Positions 51,962 through 60,332 of a stretch of 64,000 bases of DNA are shown one piece after another; within the stretch, counting starts at the first letter, position 1; every line of letters begins with the position of its first letter. Origin of the DNA: Dehalococcoidia bacterium (GTDB taxonomy: Bacteria > Chloroflexota > Dehalococcoidia > Bin125); NCBI GenBank assembly GCA_022825855.1, contig JAJDWB010000013.1, positions 1 to 64,000 on the forward strand, given 5' to 3'. Position numbers and translations under genes: made by a program. The notes under the pieces were generated by a model. It searched no databases, was not told the DNA's origin, and was given only the letters and a program-made list of their open reading frames with translations.

Positions 51962-53302
51962 CTATTCCAGCGCGCCATCTTGCGCGAGTTGGTCGATTCG
52001 TTCCTGCTCGTAGCCCAGCATGCGGCTGAGAACGAATTCGGTGTCTTCGCCCAGGCGGGGCGCAGGCGAGACGACTTCGGCCGGCGTCTCGGACAGCTTC
52101 CAGGGCGGCGGCAACACTTCGCGCAGGTGTGTCTCGGGCGGTCGCACGGCTACCGCGCCGCCGCGCGCCTGGAAGTTCTCGGAGTGATGGATGTCGCTGC
52201 CCCAGACCGAGGCGGCGGCGGGCACACTCGCAGCGCGGAGCGTCTCGGCTGTCTCGACCGCCGCCTGCTCCGAGGTCCAGGCCTCGATCATCGGCTTCAG
52301 TTCTTCGCGGTGCTTCCAGCGCTTGAGTCCGGTGCGGAAGCGGGGATCATCGCGCAGATGATCGAGCCCGCTGCACTCGCACAGCGCCTGCCATTCGGCG
52401 TCCGACCGGCAGGCGATCGCCAGCCAACCGCTCTTCGCGCCCTTGTGATCCTCGCCATAGGCTTCGGGGGAGCGCATTGAGGCGCAGCGGAAGACGTCAT
52501 GCGGCGCATACGCGCGGTGACCGTTGCCCAGCCGGTCGCCGTCGCGGCCGAGCAGGTCGACGTGCAGGAACTCTTCGGGGATGTGCATCCCGATCGCCTC
52601 AGAAGACGAAGCGTCAATGAACTGACCGCGGCCGGTGCGCTCGCGGTAGTGCAGTCCGGCGACCATCGCCATCGCCGCGGCGGTACCGGCACGCAGGTCG
52701 ATTGAGCCGCCCATCATGACCGGCGGCTCGTCGGGCTCGCCGGAGAGGTACGAGAGGCCGCTGAGCGCGGCGAAGGTCGGCGCGTAACCCGTGTAGTTAC
52801 GCTCCGGCCCGGTCGCGCCCAGCGCGGAGGCGGAGACCATCACGATCTCGGGGTTGACCTGGCGCAGGTCGTCGTAGCCCAGCCCGAGCTTGTCCAACGT
52901 CCCGGGGCGGAAATTGTCGATGGCGCCGTCGGCGGTTCGGGCGAGGTCGCGGATGATCTGCTTCGCGCCTTCGGTCTTGAGGTTGAGCTGGATCGAGTAC
53001 TTGTTGAGGTTGACTTCGTTGAACATCGGCGCCTGGTTGACGCCGCCCTTGAACGATCCCATCGCCAGCGAGCGCTGGCGTGAGTGATCGATTCGGGTGG
53101 CCGATTCCACTTTGATCGTCTCCGCGCCCAGCAGCGCGACCTGCATCGCGCCGTAGGGGCCGGCCCAGGCCCAGGTGAAATCGATGATCCGCGTGCCGGC
53201 CAGCGGGCCTCGCCGGGGGCCGGCACGGAGCAGGCTGTGGTGGCCGACGTGATGCGGCAGGTAGCCGTCCGAGCCGTTTGTTCGTTCCGTCGTGGCAGTC
53301 AT
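51962..53302 (-). CDS. Class III CoA-transferase, catalytic-type subunit (pair 1)
   Basis: The 446-residue CaiB/BaiF protein has the N-terminal GTRIIDFTWAWAGPYGAMQVALLGA, the NKYSIQLNL and IDNFRPGTLDKLGLGYDDL motifs, and the conserved D-x3-G as Asp202 in SIDLRAG before RTGRGQFIDAS. Substrate acids are unknown. ATG overlaps the stop of the preceding CoA-transferase gene (ATGA), so the two are translated together and probably form a heteromer. Confidence 0.9.
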   Translation of the reverse strand: MTATTERTNGSDGYLPHHVGHHSLLRAGPRRGPLAGTRIIDFTWAWAGPYGAMQVALLGAETIKVESATRIDHSRQRSLAMGSFKGGVNQAPMFNEVNLNKYSIQLNLKTEGAKQIIRDLARTADGAIDNFRPGTLDKLGLGYDDLRQVNPEIVMVSASALGATGPERNYTGYAPTFAALSGLSYLSGEPDEPPVMMGGSIDLRAGTAAAMAMVAGLHYRERTGRGQFIDASSSEAIGMHIPEEFLHVDLLGRDGDRLGNGHRAYAPHDVFRCASMRSPEAYGEDHKGAKSGWLAIACRSDAEWQALCECSGLDHLRDDPRFRTGLKRWKHREELKPMIEAWTSEQAAVETAETLRAASVPAAASVWGSDIHHSENFQARGGAVAVRPPETHLREVLPPPWKLSETPAEVVSPAPRLGEDTEFVLSRMLGYEQERIDQLAQDGALE

Positions 53303-54555
53303 CCGATCACTCCAGCTCGTCGGGCCTGGACCGGAGTCCAGGGATGGAGGTGGTCGCGCATGGCGTCCGTGGATGCGGATCCCAGCAGCGGCGCCGCCTT
53401 GCGATTCGACCGACGGGCGCGATTCCAGCGAGCAGCGAACTGCGGGTAACGCGCTGGGTCGGCGATCGGATGCTCGAGCACGTCGAAGAACTCGCGCACC
53501 TGCATCTGCTCGGAGTTCATGACTTCCGACGGGCGCAGCACCGGACCGGCCGGGGCGCTGTTGACCTGGAGCGCGCGAAAGACCTCGTCGCGAGTCCGGG
53601 CGCCGGCCCACTGCTCGATCGCCTCGGCCGCTTCGTCGCCTAGCTGCAGCCGATCGATCAGACGGCCGTCGGCGTCGTACGCCCATTCCGGATCGCCCAT
53701 GGCCTTGATCAGTCCCGCCCACTGGTGATTCTGTGGTGTCACAGCGATCAGGTGTCCGTCGGCGCATTCGAGTCGTCCGCCGAAGGCGCTGCCGCCCTTG
53801 CGCGGCGGCATCGGCGGTGGGCCGCCGTCGTTGTGCGCGATTGAGATGTCGACCCGGTCCATGTTCATCATCGCCTCGACCGAGGAGACGTCGACGATTT
53901 GTCCGTGGCCGTCGCGGTCGCGGACGATCAGCGCCGCCCAGGTGGCCAGGGCCAGCGCCGTGCCGCCGTCCGCCTCGTGGACGTTGGCGCCGGCCATCAG
54001 CGGCGCGGCCGCGCTCGCGCCCAGATTGCGACGTACCCCGGCGGCCGATCCGGAGGCGTGCGCCCTCGTGAGCGGCGTCGAGGGCCACTCGCTGGCGCTG
54101 CCGACCAGTCCGAACGGCGTCACGGCAGCGATGATCAGTTGCGGTAGCCGATCGTGCAGCTCGTGCGGACTCAGACCCAGCTCCCCCAGTTGTTCCGGCG
54201 TGCGGTCGGTGACGAACACGTCGGCATTCGAAATCAACTCCAGCAACAGGCGGCGTCCGGCAGCGGATTCCAGGTCCAGAACGACGCTGCGTTTGGAGGT
54301 GTTGTAGGCCAGCCAGGTGATCGACGTTTCGCGGTGCGGAGCCGGCTCGGCGAAGGGCGCGGTACGACGCGCGCGATCGCCGCCGGTCGGTTCAATCTTG
54401 ATCGTCTCCGCGCCTGCGTCGGCGAGCAGTTTCGCCGCGAATGGGCCGGCGATGTCCTCCGCCAGTTCGATCACGCGAACGCCGTCCAGCAGCGGCGGAC
54501 CGCTGGCTTGCTCCGTTCTCGATGGCTGCGTGGCTTGCGGAGACGGCGTGGTCAT
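53299..54555 (-). CDS. Class III CoA-transferase, partner subunit lacking the usual Asp (pair 1)
   Basis: The 418-residue CaiB/BaiF protein has GVRVIELAEDIAGPFAAKLLADAGA, NTSKRSVVLDL and the DGHGQIVDVSS segment. With the fixed D-x3-G spacing, the catalytic position is Glu194 (HEADGG), not Asp; Asp196 is two residues off. It is the first gene of the minus-strand pair. TAGACT on the minus strand lies eight bases before the ATG, so the mRNA may be near-leaderless. Confidence 0.87.
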   Translation of the reverse strand: MTTPSPQATQPSRTEQASGPPLLDGVRVIELAEDIAGPFAAKLLADAGAETIKIEPTGGDRARRTAPFAEPAPHRETSITWLAYNTSKRSVVLDLESAAGRRLLLELISNADVFVTDRTPEQLGELGLSPHELHDRLPQLIIAAVTPFGLVGSASEWPSTPLTRAHASGSAAGVRRNLGASAAAPLMAGANVHEADGGTALALATWAALIVRDRDGHGQIVDVSSVEAMMNMDRVDISIAHNDGGPPPMPPRKGGSAFGGRLECADGHLIAVTPQNHQWAGLIKAMGDPEWAYDADGRLIDRLQLGDEAAEAIEQWAGARTRDEVFRALQVNSAPAGPVLRPSEVMNSEQMQVREFFDVLEHPIADPARYPQFAARWNRARRSNRKAAPLLGSASTDAMRDHLHPWTPVQARRAGVIG

Positions 54556-54563
54556 GCCCGCAC

Positions 54564-54596
54564 AGTCTAGAACGCAGTCGGGTCTGCTCATAGACT
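54564..54596. promoter_or_regulatory. Divergent TAGACT boxes between two CoA-transferase pairs
   Basis: TAGACT occurs on the minus strand (54564-54569) eight bases before the ATG at 54555, and on the plus strand (54591-54596) seven bases before the ATG at 54604. Both are followed by a GGGC-containing stretch. The two divergent operons therefore have mirror-image, near-leaderless promoters only about 20 bases apart, and would be expected to respond together. Confidence 0.55.
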
Positions 54597-54603
54597 GCGG
54601 GCG

Positions 54604-55827
54604 ATGAGCGACCAACCGCAAGGCCGGGACTCCCGAGACGAGGCCGGACGCCCCTTTGACGGGGTCAAGGTGCTTGAACTCGCCGAAGGCATTTCCGGAC
54701 CTTACGCCGGACGCTGGCTGGCGGCGCTGGGCGCCAACGTCGTCAAGCTGGAGCGCACGACCGGCGATCCGTCGCGGGCCTTCGGTCCCTGGCCCGACGA
54801 TCTGCCCGACAACGAGACCAGCGGCTTGTTTCTCTATCTGAACGGCGACAAGCGCTCCGTCACGCTCAACCTCGAAACCTCGGACGGCCGTGAGATTCTG
54901 CGCGAGCTGGCGGAGAACGCCGAGATCGTGATCGAGTCGTTCGAGCCGGGCTACTTGCAGCAGCACGGCCTGGACTACGCCGAGTTGTCCAAAGGCAACG
55001 AAGCCCTGGTCATGATCTCGATCACGCCGTTCGGTCAGAGCGGTCCCAACGCGAGCCTGCCGGCGACCGAGCTGACGCTGTACGCAGCTTCGGGTCAGAT
55101 GTGGTTGACCGGCCATCCCGAGCGCCACCCGCTCAAGAACGGCGGCTCGCAACCCTCCTATCAGGCCGGACTGAATGCGTTCGCGGCGATCACGGGCGCC
55201 TACTACGGGGCTGTCATGCACGGTCAGGGGTCGTACATCGATCTCTCGGTGCAAGAGACCTACGCCGGCATGGCCGAGGCCTTCCACACCCGAGCGTCGC
55301 AGCTCGGAATCGAGTCGCAACGCTCGGGCAACAACCTGAATGCGCTCTGGGGCGTGTACGAAGTCGCCGACGGCTACGGCGGCATCTGCGCGCTGCCGCG
55401 CAACTACCCCGCGTTCGCGCGAGCGGTCGGGCTGGAGGAACTGCAGGACGAACGCTTCTCAGATCCCGGTCAGCGACTGCTCAACAACGACGAGCTGATG
55501 GCGATCATGTACGGCTGGTTTGCCGGCCAAACGCGCCAGGATCTGCTCGAACTGGGCATTGAGCATCGCGTGCCCTTCGGCTTTGTCGCCAGTTTCGAGG
55601 ACCTGAGCGAGTCCGAACATCTGCAGAGCCGCGACTTCTTCGCCGCGATCGATGACGACGACGCCGGTTCGCTGACCTATCCCGGCCGGCTCTGGCTGAG
55701 CAACGGACACGACTGGAAGATGGGCCGGGCGCCCAGTTTGGGAGAGCACAACGTGGAGATCATTCACGGAGAGCTGGGCTATGAACGCGAGGACCTGGTC
55801 CGCCTGCGGGAACTGGACGCGATCTGA
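54604..55827 (+). CDS. Class III CoA-transferase, partner subunit lacking the usual Asp (pair 2)
   Basis: The 407-residue CaiB/BaiF protein has GVKVLELAEGISGPYAGRWLAALGA, NGDKRSVTLNL, and the FEPGYLQQHGLDY and GQGSYIDLSVQE segments. At the D-x3-G position it has Ser185 (SYQAG), so it should not form the usual aspartyl anhydride. It starts the plus-strand pair and overlaps the next gene by one base (TGATG). TAGACT lies seven bases before its ATG. Confidence 0.87.
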   Translation: MSDQPQGRDSRDEAGRPFDGVKVLELAEGISGPYAGRWLAALGANVVKLERTTGDPSRAFGPWPDDLPDNETSGLFLYLNGDKRSVTLNLETSDGREILRELAENAEIVIESFEPGYLQQHGLDYAELSKGNEALVMISITPFGQSGPNASLPATELTLYAASGQMWLTGHPERHPLKNGGSQPSYQAGLNAFAAITGAYYGAVMHGQGSYIDLSVQETYAGMAEAFHTRASQLGIESQRSGNNLNALWGVYEVADGYGGICALPRNYPAFARAVGLEELQDERFSDPGQRLLNNDELMAIMYGWFAGQTRQDLLELGIEHRVPFGFVASFEDLSESEHLQSRDFFAAIDDDDAGSLTYPGRLWLSNGHDWKMGRAPSLGEHNVEIIHGELGYEREDLVRLRELDAI

Positions 55828-57113
55828 TGTTTGATCCCGGCCGTCCGCTGAGCCGCGTGCGCGTCGCCGACCTGACCATGATCTGGGCCGGACCCTATGC
55901 CGCAAAGATCCTTGCTGATCAAGGCGCGGAGGTGATCAAGATTGAGTCGCCGCGCGCCTGGGACAACATCCGTACCTTGCTGCCGCCGCCGGTCGCGCCG
56001 GGCGAGCACTGGTGGAACACCAACTTCTACCTGCACGAGTACAGCCGTAACAAGAAGTCGCTGTCGCTCGATCTGGCCGCCGACGAGGGCAAGGCCGTGT
56101 TTGCCAGGCTGCTGGCGCACTGCGATGTCGTGCTCGAGAACTACCGTACCGACGTGATGGACAACCTGGGGCTGACCTACGACTGGCTGCGCGAGCAGAA
56201 GGAAGACATCGTCGTCGTCGGCATGGCCGGATTCGGCAAGACGGGTCCCGAGAAAGACGCGGTTGGCTACGGACCGATCATCGAGATGATGAGCGGCATG
56301 ACCTCGACCTCGGGCTACGGCGACGACGGCGTGCCGTACAAGAGCGGTATCTCCTACGGAGACCCGATCGCCGGCATCTGCGCCGCGGCGGCCGTGGCGA
56401 CGGCGCTGATCCAGCGGCAACGCACGGGCCGGGGTCAGTACATCGATCTCGCCCAACGCGAAGTGATGTCGACGCTGCTGGGCGAGTTCTACATGGACTG
56501 GTCGATGAACCGAAGGCTGCCCGAGCACATTGGCGCCGGCCACGACTGGATGGCGCCGCACCACGTCTATCCCTGCGCCGGCGACGACGACTGGATCGCC
56601 ATCTGCGTGCGCAGCGACTCGGAGTGGGACGGTCTGAAGCGCGCGATGGGTTCGCCCGAGTGGGCCGAGCGGGCTGAGTTCTCCGATCAGATCCTGCGCT
56701 GGGAACACCGAGCCGAGCTGGACGAACTGGTCGCAGCCTGGACCGCGGGACGAACGAAGACCGACGCCTTTGCCGCGCTCCACGCCGAGCGGGTGCCGTC
56801 CTCGCCGGTCTGGAAGATGCTCGAAGTGCTGCGCGATCCGCACCTCCAGGCGCGCGGTTACTACGAGCCCCTGCGCCATCCCGAGGTCGGCATCTGGATG
56901 GCCCACGGTTGGCTCTGGCGCACCGACGGCGCCGGACCGTGCATTGTCGGTCCCGCGCCCGACTTCGGCCAGCACAACGCGGAGATCCTCGGCGGCCTGC
57001 TGGGGATTCCCCGGTCGGAGCAGGCGGCGCTTGAGGCGGCGGGCGTGATCGCGACGAGCCCCGACGGGGTGCTGCCGGCCTCGGAGATGCCGGCTACGCC
57101 TTCGCTGATCTGA
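55827..57113 (+). CDS. Class III CoA-transferase, catalytic-type subunit (pair 2)
   Basis: The 428-residue CaiB/BaiF protein has RVADLTMIWAGPYAAKILADQGA, NKKSLSLDL, LENYRTDVMDNLGLTYDWL, and the catalytic D-x3-G as Asp179 (GDPIAG) before RTGRGQYIDLAQ. It follows the Ser185 partner with an overlapping start. Its 3' end overlaps the convergent hypothetical gene by 20 bases. Confidence 0.9.
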   Translation: MFDPGRPLSRVRVADLTMIWAGPYAAKILADQGAEVIKIESPRAWDNIRTLLPPPVAPGEHWWNTNFYLHEYSRNKKSLSLDLAADEGKAVFARLLAHCDVVLENYRTDVMDNLGLTYDWLREQKEDIVVVGMAGFGKTGPEKDAVGYGPIIEMMSGMTSTSGYGDDGVPYKSGISYGDPIAGICAAAAVATALIQRQRTGRGQYIDLAQREVMSTLLGEFYMDWSMNRRLPEHIGAGHDWMAPHHVYPCAGDDDWIAICVRSDSEWDGLKRAMGSPEWAERAEFSDQILRWEHRAELDELVAAWTAGRTKTDAFAALHAERVPSSPVWKMLEVLRDPHLQARGYYEPLRHPEVGIWMAHGWLWRTDGAGPCIVGPAPDFGQHNAEILGGLLGIPRSEQAALEAAGVIATSPDGVLPASEMPATPSLI

Positions 57114-57585
57114 CGATCTCTGCCGTCTGTAGCGATTCCGCGAATCGAGCGACGTAGTCGTCCACGCTCTCGCCCACGGCCTGCGCCCAGCCTTCGGACT
57201 GCTCGAAACGCTTGCTGATCTCGACAATGTCGTCGTGCCAGTGCCACGACTTGCCGATCGGGGCGGGCAGGGCGATTCGCATGGGACGCTCGTCTTGCGG
57301 CAGCCAGAAGTGCGCGTACCAGCCGTGTCGGCGGATGATCCCGGCCTGCATCAGCAGGGCGTACGTGTCCCGGTCGTCGGGCGAGGGAACTTCTTCGTCG
57401 GGCGCGCATCGGATCAGGAAGTTGAAGATCGAGAACTGGCCTGCTCTTGTTCCGGTGCGCATCTGTCCGATCCGGCAGAGCCCGTCGGCGACGGCGAACA
57501 GCCGAGCCGCGTGTTCAAGCGGCAAGTTGGCCTGCTCGAGCGTGATCGGCTCTTCGTTGCCGTCATCCCTGGCGGTGGAAGTCAT
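57094..57585 (-). CDS. Unrecognised soluble protein co-transcribed with a crotonase
   Basis: The 163-residue product has an acidic N-terminus, an all-alpha-beta mixed pattern with FSIFNFLIRCAPDEEVPS, HGWYAHFWLPQDERPMRIALP, and a helical end with HDDIVEISKRFEQSEGW. Trp, His and Phe are frequent. I recognise no family. It overlaps the crotonase gene by 23 bases and lies downstream of it, so it is translationally coupled and probably works with it. Confidence 0.65.
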   Translation of the reverse strand: MTSTARDDGNEEPITLEQANLPLEHAARLFAVADGLCRIGQMRTGTRAGQFSIFNFLIRCAPDEEVPSPDDRDTYALLMQAGIIRRHGWYAHFWLPQDERPMRIALPAPIGKSWHWHDDIVEISKRFEQSEGWAQAVGESVDDYVARFAESLQTAEIVRSAKA

Positions 57586-58369
57586 CGAGCGTCGCGCGCA
57601 GTCCGCGCTCCTTGAGCGAGCGGTTCATCTCCAGCACCGGATTGGTGAAGTGGGCAATCGAGTCGATCTCGACGCCGCCCATCAGCGCCTCGCGGAAACC
57701 CTGGACCTCCTGCGTCCGATTGATCGCCTTCTTCTGCAGCACCAGGATTTCCTTCGGAGTCTTGGCCACCAGTTCGACATAATCGTCCACGTACCGATCG
57801 AGCTGGTCGGCCGGCAGAGCGCGGTTGAACAGTCCAATCTCAGCCGCCTCGCTGCCCGAGATCATGCTGCCGACGGGGAAGAAGAACTCCTTGGCGCGTT
57901 TCGCGCCGACCTGCCAGGCCCAGAACGAGGCGACAAATCCCGCGCCCAGGGGAAGCTGCGGCGCGCCCACCCGCGCATCCTCGGCGACGAACGTGACGTC
58001 GCAGATCGTCGCCAGTTGCGTGCCCCCGGCCAGGCAGTGACCGTGCACCTTTGCAATCACCGGCAGGCGCAGGTCCCAGATCCGCAGCCAGTTGCGCAGC
58101 AGTTCCTCCAGGCCGTCGCGATCCCGTGATATGGCCGACGCCTGCTCGGCCGCGACTCCTGAACCGCCGGCCAGGTCGTAGCCGGCGCTGAACGCGCGTC
58201 CGGCGCCCGACACCAGCGCCACGTGAACGGCGTCGTCACGTTCCGCTTCCGACAGCGCCTCGACCAGCTCCCGCTGGAGCTGGCGCGAGATGGCATTCAG
58301 CTTCTCGGGTCGATTGAGCGTGACGCGCGCCACGCGCCCGACTCGCTCGATTGAGATGGTCTCGGCCAT
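57563..58369 (-). CDS. Crotonase-superfamily protein with Gln at both catalytic Glu positions
   Basis: The 268-residue product is an enoyl-CoA hydratase/isomerase family member: VARVTLNRPEKLNAIS, SGAGRAFSAGYDL (CoA loop), and KVHGHCLAGGTQLATICD. In true hydratases the two catalytic Glu are in GGGCEL and FGQPE; here they are Gln118 (AGGTQL) and Gln138 (GAPQLPLG). Hydration is unlikely; isomerase, hydrolase or decarboxylase chemistry, or no catalysis, is possible. ATG at 58369 has a GGGAGAG site. Confidence 0.87.
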   Translation of the reverse strand: MAETISIERVGRVARVTLNRPEKLNAISRQLQRELVEALSEAERDDAVHVALVSGAGRAFSAGYDLAGGSGVAAEQASAISRDRDGLEELLRNWLRIWDLRLPVIAKVHGHCLAGGTQLATICDVTFVAEDARVGAPQLPLGAGFVASFWAWQVGAKRAKEFFFPVGSMISGSEAAEIGLFNRALPADQLDRYVDDYVELVAKTPKEILVLQKKAINRTQEVQGFREALMGGVEIDSIAHFTNPVLEMNRSLKERGLRATLDDFHRQG

Positions 58370-58417
58370 GCGCAACTCTCCCGCTGGACATCAGATAACT
58401 CGACATAGCGTATTGGG

Positions 58418-58447
58418 TTGCGTTCCAGTGTACGTATGTTCTATCGT
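58418..58447 (+). promoter_or_regulatory. Predicted promoter for the small gene at 58488
   Basis: TTGCGT (58418-58423) and TATCGT (58442-58447) are 18 bases apart, and TGTTC directly precedes the -10 box, as at dnaX and comM. A five-base inverted repeat GTTCT/AGAAC spans 58438-58459. Confidence 0.45.
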
Positions 58448-58487
58448 GGGTGTCAGAACGAACGTGCATTGTAAAGGTGGAACCGAA

Positions 58488-58682
58488 ATGTTGATGTTTG
58501 CGATGATCATCCTGATCGCCGTCGCCTGGTTGGTCTGGGAGTGGAAGTCGGCCGCCCTGGCGCCGCAGGCAGGGAGCGCCGGAAGGAAGACTGGCTCGAC
58601 CTCCGGCGCGGGAGCATCCCGGCTGCCGACCGCCGCCGCCCTGCTGGTGGACGCCGATGTGACCGCTCGTCTCGACCGCTAG
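58488..58682 (+). CDS. Small single-helix membrane protein
   Basis: The 64-residue product starts with a membrane helix (MLMFAMIILIAVAWLVWEW) and continues with a flexible Ala/Gly/Ser-rich tail of about 45 residues. No family was recognised. ATG at 58488 has an AAAGGTGG site and a promoter upstream, which supports a real gene. It is divergent from the crotonase and precedes crp by 80 bases. Confidence 0.6.
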   Translation: MLMFAMIILIAVAWLVWEWKSAALAPQAGSAGRKTGSTSGAGASRLPTAAALLVDADVTARLDR

Positions 58683-58739
58683 CGCGCGGCTTGATCGTCA
58701 CCGCCAATCGTCCACAATTGCGGTCTATGCATTAGCACC

Positions 58740-58745
58740 TAGACT
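58740..58745 (+). promoter_or_regulatory. Predicted -10 box (TAGACT) of the Crp/Fnr gene
   Basis: TAGACT is 17 bases before the ATG at 58763, with CGGAG between. The following sequence CGGGC resembles that after the TAGACT box of the CoA-transferase genes. Confidence 0.45.
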
Positions 58746-58762
58746 GCGGGCGGAGACATGCG

Positions 58763-59488
58763 ATGACCACAAGACGTTCGTCAACGAGCGATAGAACCAA
58801 TGAAGCCCTTGACCTGCTCAGCAACGTCGTCCTGTTTCGCAACATGCCGCGGACGATGCTGCTCGAACTCGCACAGAAGCTCCGCCCGGTTCGCTACCGC
58901 GCCCACACGGACATCTTTCACGAGGGCGACGAGGGCGCGACGCTCTACATCGTCCTCAAGGGAGCCGTGAAGATCTTCATCCCCTCGCTGGATGGACGCG
59001 AGGTCGTCCTGGCGGTGCATCGCAAGTACGACCTGCTCGGCGAGATGTCGCTGCTCGACGATGAGCCGCGCTCGGCCTCGGCGACCACGATCGAGGACAC
59101 CGAAGCGGTCAGTCTCAATCGACACGATTTTCTCTCGGTCCTGGACCGCCACCCGGAAGCCCAGCGCGCAATCATCGACGTGCTTGTCGCGCGGCTTCGC
59201 GCGACCAATCAGTCGATCCAGGACGCCTACCTGTTGGACGTCCCCGGCCGGTTGGCCAGGCGTCTGTTGACCATCGCCAACGAGCACGGGGAGTCAACCG
59301 ACGACGGCATCGACATCGGTCTGCGCGTCTCCCAGCAGGAGCTGGCGAACATGATCGGCGCCTCGCGCGTCGCCGTGAACAAGCAGCTTCAACAGTGGCG
59401 CAAGCAGCGGATCGTTGACGTCAACCGGCAGCGCGTCACAATCGTCAACCGCTCCGCGTTGGAGCGCGAGTATTCGCTGTCGCCGTAG
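58763..59488 (+). CDS. Crp/Fnr family transcription regulator
   Basis: The 241-residue product has an N-terminal cyclic-nucleotide-binding domain (about 20-130: FRNMPRTMLLELAQKLRPVRY, DIFHEGDEGATLYIVLKGAVKIF, LLGEMSLLDDEPRSASATT) and a C-terminal HTH (VSQQELANMIGASRVAVNKQ). The GEMSLLDDEPRSAS loop resembles the phosphate-binding cassette, so a cyclic nucleotide or similar ligand is plausible; there is no Fe-S Cys cluster of the Fnr type. Its targets may include the neighbouring acyl-CoA genes, but that is inference. Confidence 0.88.
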   Translation: MTTRRSSTSDRTNEALDLLSNVVLFRNMPRTMLLELAQKLRPVRYRAHTDIFHEGDEGATLYIVLKGAVKIFIPSLDGREVVLAVHRKYDLLGEMSLLDDEPRSASATTIEDTEAVSLNRHDFLSVLDRHPEAQRAIIDVLVARLRATNQSIQDAYLLDVPGRLARRLLTIANEHGESTDDGIDIGLRVSQQELANMIGASRVAVNKQLQQWRKQRIVDVNRQRVTIVNRSALEREYSLSP

Positions 59489-59546
59489 CCGATCCGCACG
59501 TCACTTCTCATCGGGGATGAGGCAAGCCATCAGTAAAGGGTGCCCA

Positions 59547-60254
59547 ATGACTGAACCACTGAGCGAGGCGCAACTGGCCGAGTTGCGCGCCTGGCCGTCG
59601 CCGGCAATCGCCAACGCGATCGAGACCTTCGACATTCGCAGCCGGGCGACCGGATTCATGACGCCGGACATCGTCTGCCGCTTTCCCGAGATGGAACCGA
59701 TCGTCGGCTACGCGGCGACCTGCAAGATCCGCGCCTCGATCCCGCCCGGAGACGATCCGCAGACCAAGGCTGCGCCCGACTGGTGGGCGCACATCGAGTC
59801 GATTCCCGAGCCGCGCATCATCGTGATCCAGGATCTCGACCAGCCGCCGATCGGCTCCTTCTGGGGCGAGGTCAACGGCAACATCCACAAAGCGCTCGGC
59901 GCCGTCGGACTGGTCACCGACGGCGGCGTCCGCGACCTTGACGAGGTGCGCGAGCTCGGCTTCCAGTTCCTGTCCAAGGAGATCCTTGTCTCCCATGCTT
60001 ACGTGCACATCGTGGAGATCGGCCAGCCCGTTACGGTCGGCGGGGTGACCGTCCATCCGGGCGATCTGCTGCATGCCGACCAGCACGGTGTCTGCGAGAT
60101 TCCGCATGAGATCGCGCCCCAGGTCGCGGCGGCGGCTCAGGCCGTGGAGGACCGCGAGCGCGTGATCATCAACTTCGCCAAATCGGACGGGTTCTCCAGC
60201 CAGGGGCTGCTCAACGTGATGCAGGGCCGCGCGCCGTACGCCGACGAGGAGTAA
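59547..60254 (+). CDS. RraA-like protein / HMG aldolase family
   Basis: The 235-residue product has the RraA/HMG-aldolase fold with SPAIANAIETFDIR, GYAATCKI, the GEVNGNIHKALGAVGLVTDGGVRDLDEV metal/pyruvate site, and VHPGDLLHADQHGVCEIP. In the family the Gly-x-x-Arg-Asp and Asp-Gly residues bind Mg and substrate, so an aldolase or decarboxylase on a 2-oxo acid is likely; RNase E inhibition is less so. ATG at 59547 is chosen as start. Confidence 0.85.
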   Translation: MTEPLSEAQLAELRAWPSPAIANAIETFDIRSRATGFMTPDIVCRFPEMEPIVGYAATCKIRASIPPGDDPQTKAAPDWWAHIESIPEPRIIVIQDLDQPPIGSFWGEVNGNIHKALGAVGLVTDGGVRDLDEVRELGFQFLSKEILVSHAYVHIVEIGQPVTVGGVTVHPGDLLHADQHGVCEIPHEIAPQVAAAAQAVEDRERVIINFAKSDGFSSQGLLNVMQGRAPYADEE

Positions 60255-60332
60255 GCCTCGATTTCGGACCGATCGCCCCAGTCAGCACCCGGCGCCGAGC
60301 GGCATGCCGCGCTGCGGCGCCGCGAAGCGGGG

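Noticed and set aside
58428-58443. LexA box of the cyanobacterial type (GTAC-N4-GTTC) before the small gene at 58488
   Set aside because: GTACGTATGTTC fits loosely, but the other two promoters of the same set do not have the left half-site, so a shared LexA site is not supported.
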